A stretch of 64,000 nucleotides of DNA from Mantis religiosa (Eukaryota > Arthropoda > Insecta > Mantodea > Mantidae): contig CM060950.1 in the NCBI GenBank assembly GCA_030765055.1, positions 277,274,256 to 277,338,255 of the forward strand. Reading direction: 5' to 3'. Under the pieces are notes generated by a model. The model saw only the letters and a list, made by a program, of their open reading frames with translations. It searched no databases and had not been told where the DNA came from. A program made the translations under genes and the position numbers. Positions 59,358 to 64,000 of the stretch are shown here, one piece after another. Position 1 is the stretch's first letter, and each line of letters opens with the position of its first letter.

Positions 59358-60469
59358 TACATTTCTACATACTTTCAAGAGAGAGGCTCATACATCTGAT
59401 ATGTAAGCAAATATCTTCTAACAGTGTAACTTATAATCATGGATTGTCCACAATTTAATTCACTTTGAAGGAAAACTTTTCATATCAAATGTCATATTCA
59501 CAGCACAGCAATTGTTTTCAGCAGTGAAAAACCACATTACAAACATTTCTGTATACCATTTATTGTAACTCGTCATTTACAAAAACCTCTAATTGCGTCT
59601 AATATTACAACCCTCAATCAGTGCATTCTATAATGTTAAGATGAAATGGTTCTTTGTATTATAAACTTCTGAGTTTAATGTAGTCGCAGTATAATCATGA
59701 AGTTATCGATCTTAAATACAGACAATTAAAAACAATAAAGAAGAGTTAATCTCCTTTGTTAATTTCAAAATCCATTATTACACGTTAGACGCCTGGAACA
59801 GTTATTTTCAATCAATGTTGCTTATTTAAACGAACTTTGAATAGTAAAATTTTTTAAAATAAGAGTACGAGATTAAAAATTGTTTGGTTGTCATGAAGTA
59901 ACCAAGGAGAAATAAACAAGTTTAGCTTGTTCTTTTTTTTTGGGGGGGGGGTTACCATCCACCATTGCACACGGATATGTATCCGTGATTTATCCTCGTA
60001 ATTATGCTGTAAAATATTATTGTATGTGTGACATTTTTGTATTTTGATGCAACTAACACAAGGAGTTCATAAATCATAAAACTCTAACAAGATATTAAAA
60101 TATTACCAGCATAATTATTTAAAACTCCTGGCCATCTTCCAAAACTTCTTAATCCGTGACTATAACCTGAAGTGAGTTTAATGCTTCTACCGACTAGCCG
60201 TAGTCAAATATATCTGCATGGAGAATAGACATCATCAAAACGCAAGTATATTATCATCAAATAGAATTCTTCAACAAACGGCGTAGCAACGAGTGCTGAA
60301 TCGACGGATGCCGGAGTCCAGTTACACGCCTATAATTTAATTCTTTCTCGACATTGTTGCAAAGTATTTTATTTTTGCAACACAATTCTAAAATTTAAAA
60401 CTGAAACTGGAAGTTTGAAGATATATATATGACCAAGAAAATACCTTCCTCGTGATGAATAACAGTAAA
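59358..60469. other. AT-rich DNA without recognisable features
   Basis: Only a T9-G10 stretch at about 59932-59950. Confidence 0.5.
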
Positions 60470-61115
60470 CAGAGAAATAAAATACAAATATGATTTGTTG
60501 CAATCACATGACTTTTTCTATCCTTATACGAATTATTCTTACATTCTTACAAACGAATATTCCTCTGTCTACCTTATGTTAATTCCGATAAATCTCTTCA
60601 TTAATAATTTTCTTGTAGATGCAAGGGAAGTATGGGAATATAGTAGGCTCAGGCTTTAAACATGTAGCCTTCCCCATTTGAGAAAACCAAGTACTGGAAA
60701 ATTAAAACAAATAACAAGGAATATCTCCGAAATGGTTCAATTCCCTTAAAAATGTATTTAATATAAATTGTGTTTTAATGAGACTTGCACTTTTTGTGAA
60801 GTAATATTTTGCCTATCTCTTACGGTAGTTATGCAAATGTCATCCAATGTTAAATCGACTTCAGAGGCAATTCCCTGATAATGCAGGGTATACATTTTAT
60901 TTGTAATGCAAATACCTTAACATTGTGTGATTTAATCAAAATCATTAGAGGCATTTTAGAAATTCAACATGTTCGACCAACTTTTCATGTTAAGGCTAGT
61001 TTTGTGTCTCATCCTTGGAAGACATTGCACTTAAATATGAAGTTTGATATTTAACCGACTTTTCGATTTTGAGTTGTGTTGTTTATAGACAGACTCACAC
61101 ACACAGGAAACAAAA
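60470..61115 (+). repeat. Dispersed family R1, forward reference copy
   Basis: In order: GCAATCACATGACTTTTTCT, ATTCTTACATTCTTACAAAC, TTTCTTGTAGATGCAAGGG, CAAGGAATATCTCCGAAATG, CTATCTCTTACGG, TTAAATCGACTTCAGAGG, CAATTCCCTGATAATGCAGG, TTGTGTGATTTAATCAAAAT, TCATCCTTGGAAGACATTGC, CTTTTCGATTTTGAGTTGTG, then CACACACAC. No coding potential. This order defines 'forward'. Confidence 0.7.
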
Positions 61116-63300
61116 ATGAAATTAGATTGCTTCGTATTACGGTTTTGGATATCTGAGCGCGGGGGCTGGAGCCCCTTGATACTCCCCCATCTATGCATGC
61201 GCCCCTGCATGGAGCATTATGAACCAGTTCCCACGAAAACGTGCAGGTGCACGTACTGAAGTCACAACTCGGCGCAGGTCTGCATTAGGAAATCCTAACA
61301 ACGTTTACCTTGCTGTCAAATGTCAATCCCCAAGAAGAAATCGATACCTAATTCAATAAAGTTGCACCGTCATTTGATCTTGTAAATATGTCTTGGTTGC
61401 CCAGACAGTCAGTCTCTTTGATGCTATCTGCAAATGTTTGATCTAATACTTACAATTCAGAGAGGACATCTGCGCATGTTTAGTAACATTTATTTTTATT
61501 TTCGTAGGCGTGAGTCATGTAGGTACACGTTACCTTATTATTTCCTTGTGCTATTGCATCATTCCTATTTGGTTTTCAATGAGCATGCCGCAGGAAGTCA
61601 ATTTGATTTGCGACGGATTGCTCCATGTAATTTTGACTGTGACGCCAAACCGACTGAGGAGATGTTTGCTGAATAGAGGAAGCGATAATGAGGTGCAAAT
61701 TTTTATTTGACTCAGCTGTGCTTCGCCGAAGGGCATTTTATTTACAATGTGCCATCTTTTCAGCATGATTGACTAAATATAGACCCAGCTTGATGATCAA
61801 ACAGTAACGACAATAAACACGTTGCATAAACATCGTATGAAAACGTCGCTTTAGAAACTCACGGCGAGTTAGCAATGTTTACAAAATTGCATCACTCATT
61901 TATCCTTCTCTTCTACCTTATTTTGACTTGCTGCAATGCTTTGATTACTACAGAAGGCCACTTTAGGTATACAAATCACTCTTTGCAAAAGGCTCACATA
62001 CAGGATGAACGGGGGTCTGTCAAAAGCCGAATACGTTCTTTTCATGTTTGCTGTCTTCTTCGGGCGTTTGAGATAACCAGAGTTTTGAAGCCTACATGCC
62101 AGTGAACTTCGTCTTACTGTAGAGAGAGAAAATATTTTTATCGTTGAAGCTTTATCATATACAGGGGAAGGTTTATATGGTATCGGACACCTTAGGTTTT
62201 TTTCTTAACTTAGTCATTTCTGACATTTCTGAGCAATAATTTTAGAAACCTTTAATTCCATATTAGAACAATTACTAAACTATACTTTTGAAATAAAATT
62301 ATAACAAAAGGATATTTAATGTTAAATGTGTCTCTGCATTTTCACAATTTTTAAAATTGGAGTGTGGTATCTGACAGTAATTATTTTTATCATGTATGCA
62401 GTTTATGTATACCTTTCTTTACATGATCACACATTAGAATAAGACACTCCCTTCAACATTGGCGCAATTTTCGTGAGCCCAAACTTGGAATATACAACAT
62501 TAATCCAGTCTTCATTGAACCATTCTCCACAAATAATACATTTATTTTTTCACCTCCTTTTTCAACTACTTCATTCTGGAAAATTTTCAGTTGTCTCTTT
62601 ACAATTTTCGACTTTTTTGCTGTTTTACTTGGTCTTCAGTTTTAGTTGTTTGTTCTTTTCTCTTTCATCCAAACTTGTTTGCTGTTCCACAATTTGGAAT
62701 TTATATGGAGCTGAAGTCAGTATTTCACTGCGTTCTCGTCGCCTCTTTCGAATGTCGAAATTTGCACTGCTATTGCTGGGGAGTCGTGAGATTCTGTGAA
62801 TAATAATTTGCTTCTTACTTTATTTACAGATAATATCTTGCGTTCTTCCCAATTGCCTCTCTTTTTATCCATTTTTATATGGAATGAAGGACAGACTTAT
62901 TACTAGAGAGATAGGCAAAATAGTTCCTCAGTAATCCAATAATTTACGGCATACATTCATATACTTTTAATATTTTAATTTACTTACTTTTGTTAATGTT
63001 TTCATTATAAACTTTTGCACGGATCAGGTTTACGCCTAAGCAGGTAACAGTGTCCTAAATGTTGCATGTTTGAATTAAAGTTACTTCAATCCCACAATTC
63101 AAACAGTACGAGATAATGTATCTGTCAACGTATCTCTCATGCTATTCAGCTAAAATTTACTCCAGTAGCTAGCCAGCGAACTTAACCCGTGCCTGTCTTC
63201 ACAACACTCAAGCAACAAAAAGCACGACCGATCAGAAACAGCGCTGCCTCTCGACTGAATAACACCAATAGTTGCTTATGGGATGTAGAGGGACCTGCTT
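61116..63300. other. AT-rich DNA without recognisable features
   Basis: The frames at 61434-61710, 61875-62105 and 62473-62803 (plus) are open for 66-108 codons but carry no motif I recognise; 62473-62799 is a hydrophobic, S/F/L-rich product of T-rich DNA. Confidence 0.45.
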
Positions 63301-63304
63301 GTCA

Positions 63305-63396
63305 TTTAATATGTTATCCAGATAAGGATAAGAGATTCCAACTCGAGACCTCTTTAATGTGAGGCAGACACGCTACCTCCAGACCACAGAGGCGGA
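63305..63396 (-). mobile_element. SINE E-like fragment
   Basis: The complement begins GCCTCTGTGGTCTGGAGGTA, GCGTGTCTGCCTCACATTAA, B box GAGTTGGAATCTC, ATCCTTATCTGGATAACAT. This is a family E head with CTGTGGTCTGGA in place of CTCGGTAGCGTA. The 3' body is missing. Confidence 0.7.
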
Positions 63397-63514
63397 CCTT
63401 TATCATATGCAATCGTAAGAAGTTACGAATGCATGTGTAGAAACTCGTACCCTTCATTAAAATTTATCAATAACTATACTTTTTTTAACTATAAGATGCT
63501 GCGAAACCAATTAT

Positions 63515-63775
63515 TTTTGACCTCATGGCCAGATGTGTATGGCACAGATGGACGTTAGTTCTGCCCATACAGGGAGATAGTATGGTCAACATCATGCTTC
63601 TCATATCCGAAACATTGGTTTTCGTGATCTACAAATCACTCCCTATCGTAGTATCTCGAAAGCATCACGATATTGAATATGTCTCAGCTGTTAACAATGG
63701 GCCGAAACATCTGCATCTGCTAAGGTAGGCTCGAACCCTCGTACATGATACGCACACACCTTTAACTTATTGTAT
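63515..63775 (-). mobile_element. SINE D, copy 3, degenerate
   Basis: ACATTGGTTTTCGTGATCTA, CTCCCTATCGTAGTATC and AGCATCACGATATTGA align with GTTGGTTTCCGTGACCTGGG, TTACCTAGAGTAAGC and CCTCACGATGCTGA of 13840-13905. The head, with CTCGAACCCTCGTACATGAT, lies to the right. Old copy, no target duplication found. Confidence 0.6.
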
Positions 63776-64000
63776 GACGCTGGACGTGTGTCAAGTAAGG
63801 GAAGAGTATCAATGGGTACTCTTACTGCACTGTACAGATTTCTGATGGATACTTAAATTGCAAGAAGTATGTATTCTAACAAATAAAGCAAATGTTTTTG
63901 AGTATCGTTGTAACTTGCAGATTGCTAAGCCGTAGGGCGAAGAAACGGATTCGAAAAAAAATTAACATTGATATTTAGTCGGAATTTTGGATTTGGAAAT

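Noticed and set aside
62473..62799. 108-codon membrane-like protein
   Set aside because: Hydrophobic composition follows from T-rich DNA; no organised segments or homology.

Overview
The window looks like intergenic or intronic DNA from a large, AT-rich insect genome. I infer a cockroach or termite (Blattodea) from the mix of repeats: several abundant tRNA-headed SINE families, a Jockey-type LINE, a Penelope-like element, mariner and hAT relics, and very long (AAT)n arrays. This is inference, because no host gene is present to fix the taxon. I found no convincing host protein-coding gene, no genuine tRNA or rRNA gene, no CRISPR and nothing bacterial. Almost every long open frame is either microsatellite translation (poly-I, poly-N, poly-L, K/E/R, S/F) or a broken transposon.

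Layout. 0-14 kb: a 646-bp SINE with a perfect 13-bp target duplication, a mariner relic with long inverted repeats, a second SINE family, a SINE split by an unclassified repeat carrying a 9-residue coding-like minisatellite, the first (AAT)n array, and a SINE split by a 1.18-kb hAT element with an 8-bp target duplication. 13-19 kb: an (ATT)n array, a SINE, a mariner 5' end, a gutted Ty3/Gypsy element, and, joined directly to it, a dead gene related to a multicopy family with a C-terminal cysteine-rich (CXC-like) motif. 19-41 kb: mostly unique-looking AT-rich DNA with copies of a non-coding dispersed family (called R1 here), a LINE 3' fragment, a dimeric SINE, long TG/CA tracts, a 371-bp (AAT)n array, and a DUF4817-type mariner. 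40.9-44.9 kb: a purine-rich tetranucleotide tract, a 5'-truncated Jockey LINE on the minus strand bounded by 13-bp target duplications, and the second copy of the minisatellite repeat. 46-51 kb: R1 arms in inverted orientation, then two Penelope copies joined head to head, one ending in a hammerhead-ribozyme-like motif. 51-64 kb: another (ATT)n array, more R1 copies, CT/TG tracts and several SINEs.

Nothing here works as a pathway. The interest lies in nested insertions with readable target duplications, in the undescribed R1 and minisatellite families, and in the Penelope/hammerhead structure. Family names (Jockey, Penelope, hAT, mariner, Gypsy, DUF4817) rest on protein motifs I read directly. 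SINE letters (A-E), R1 and 'VNTR repeat' are my own labels.
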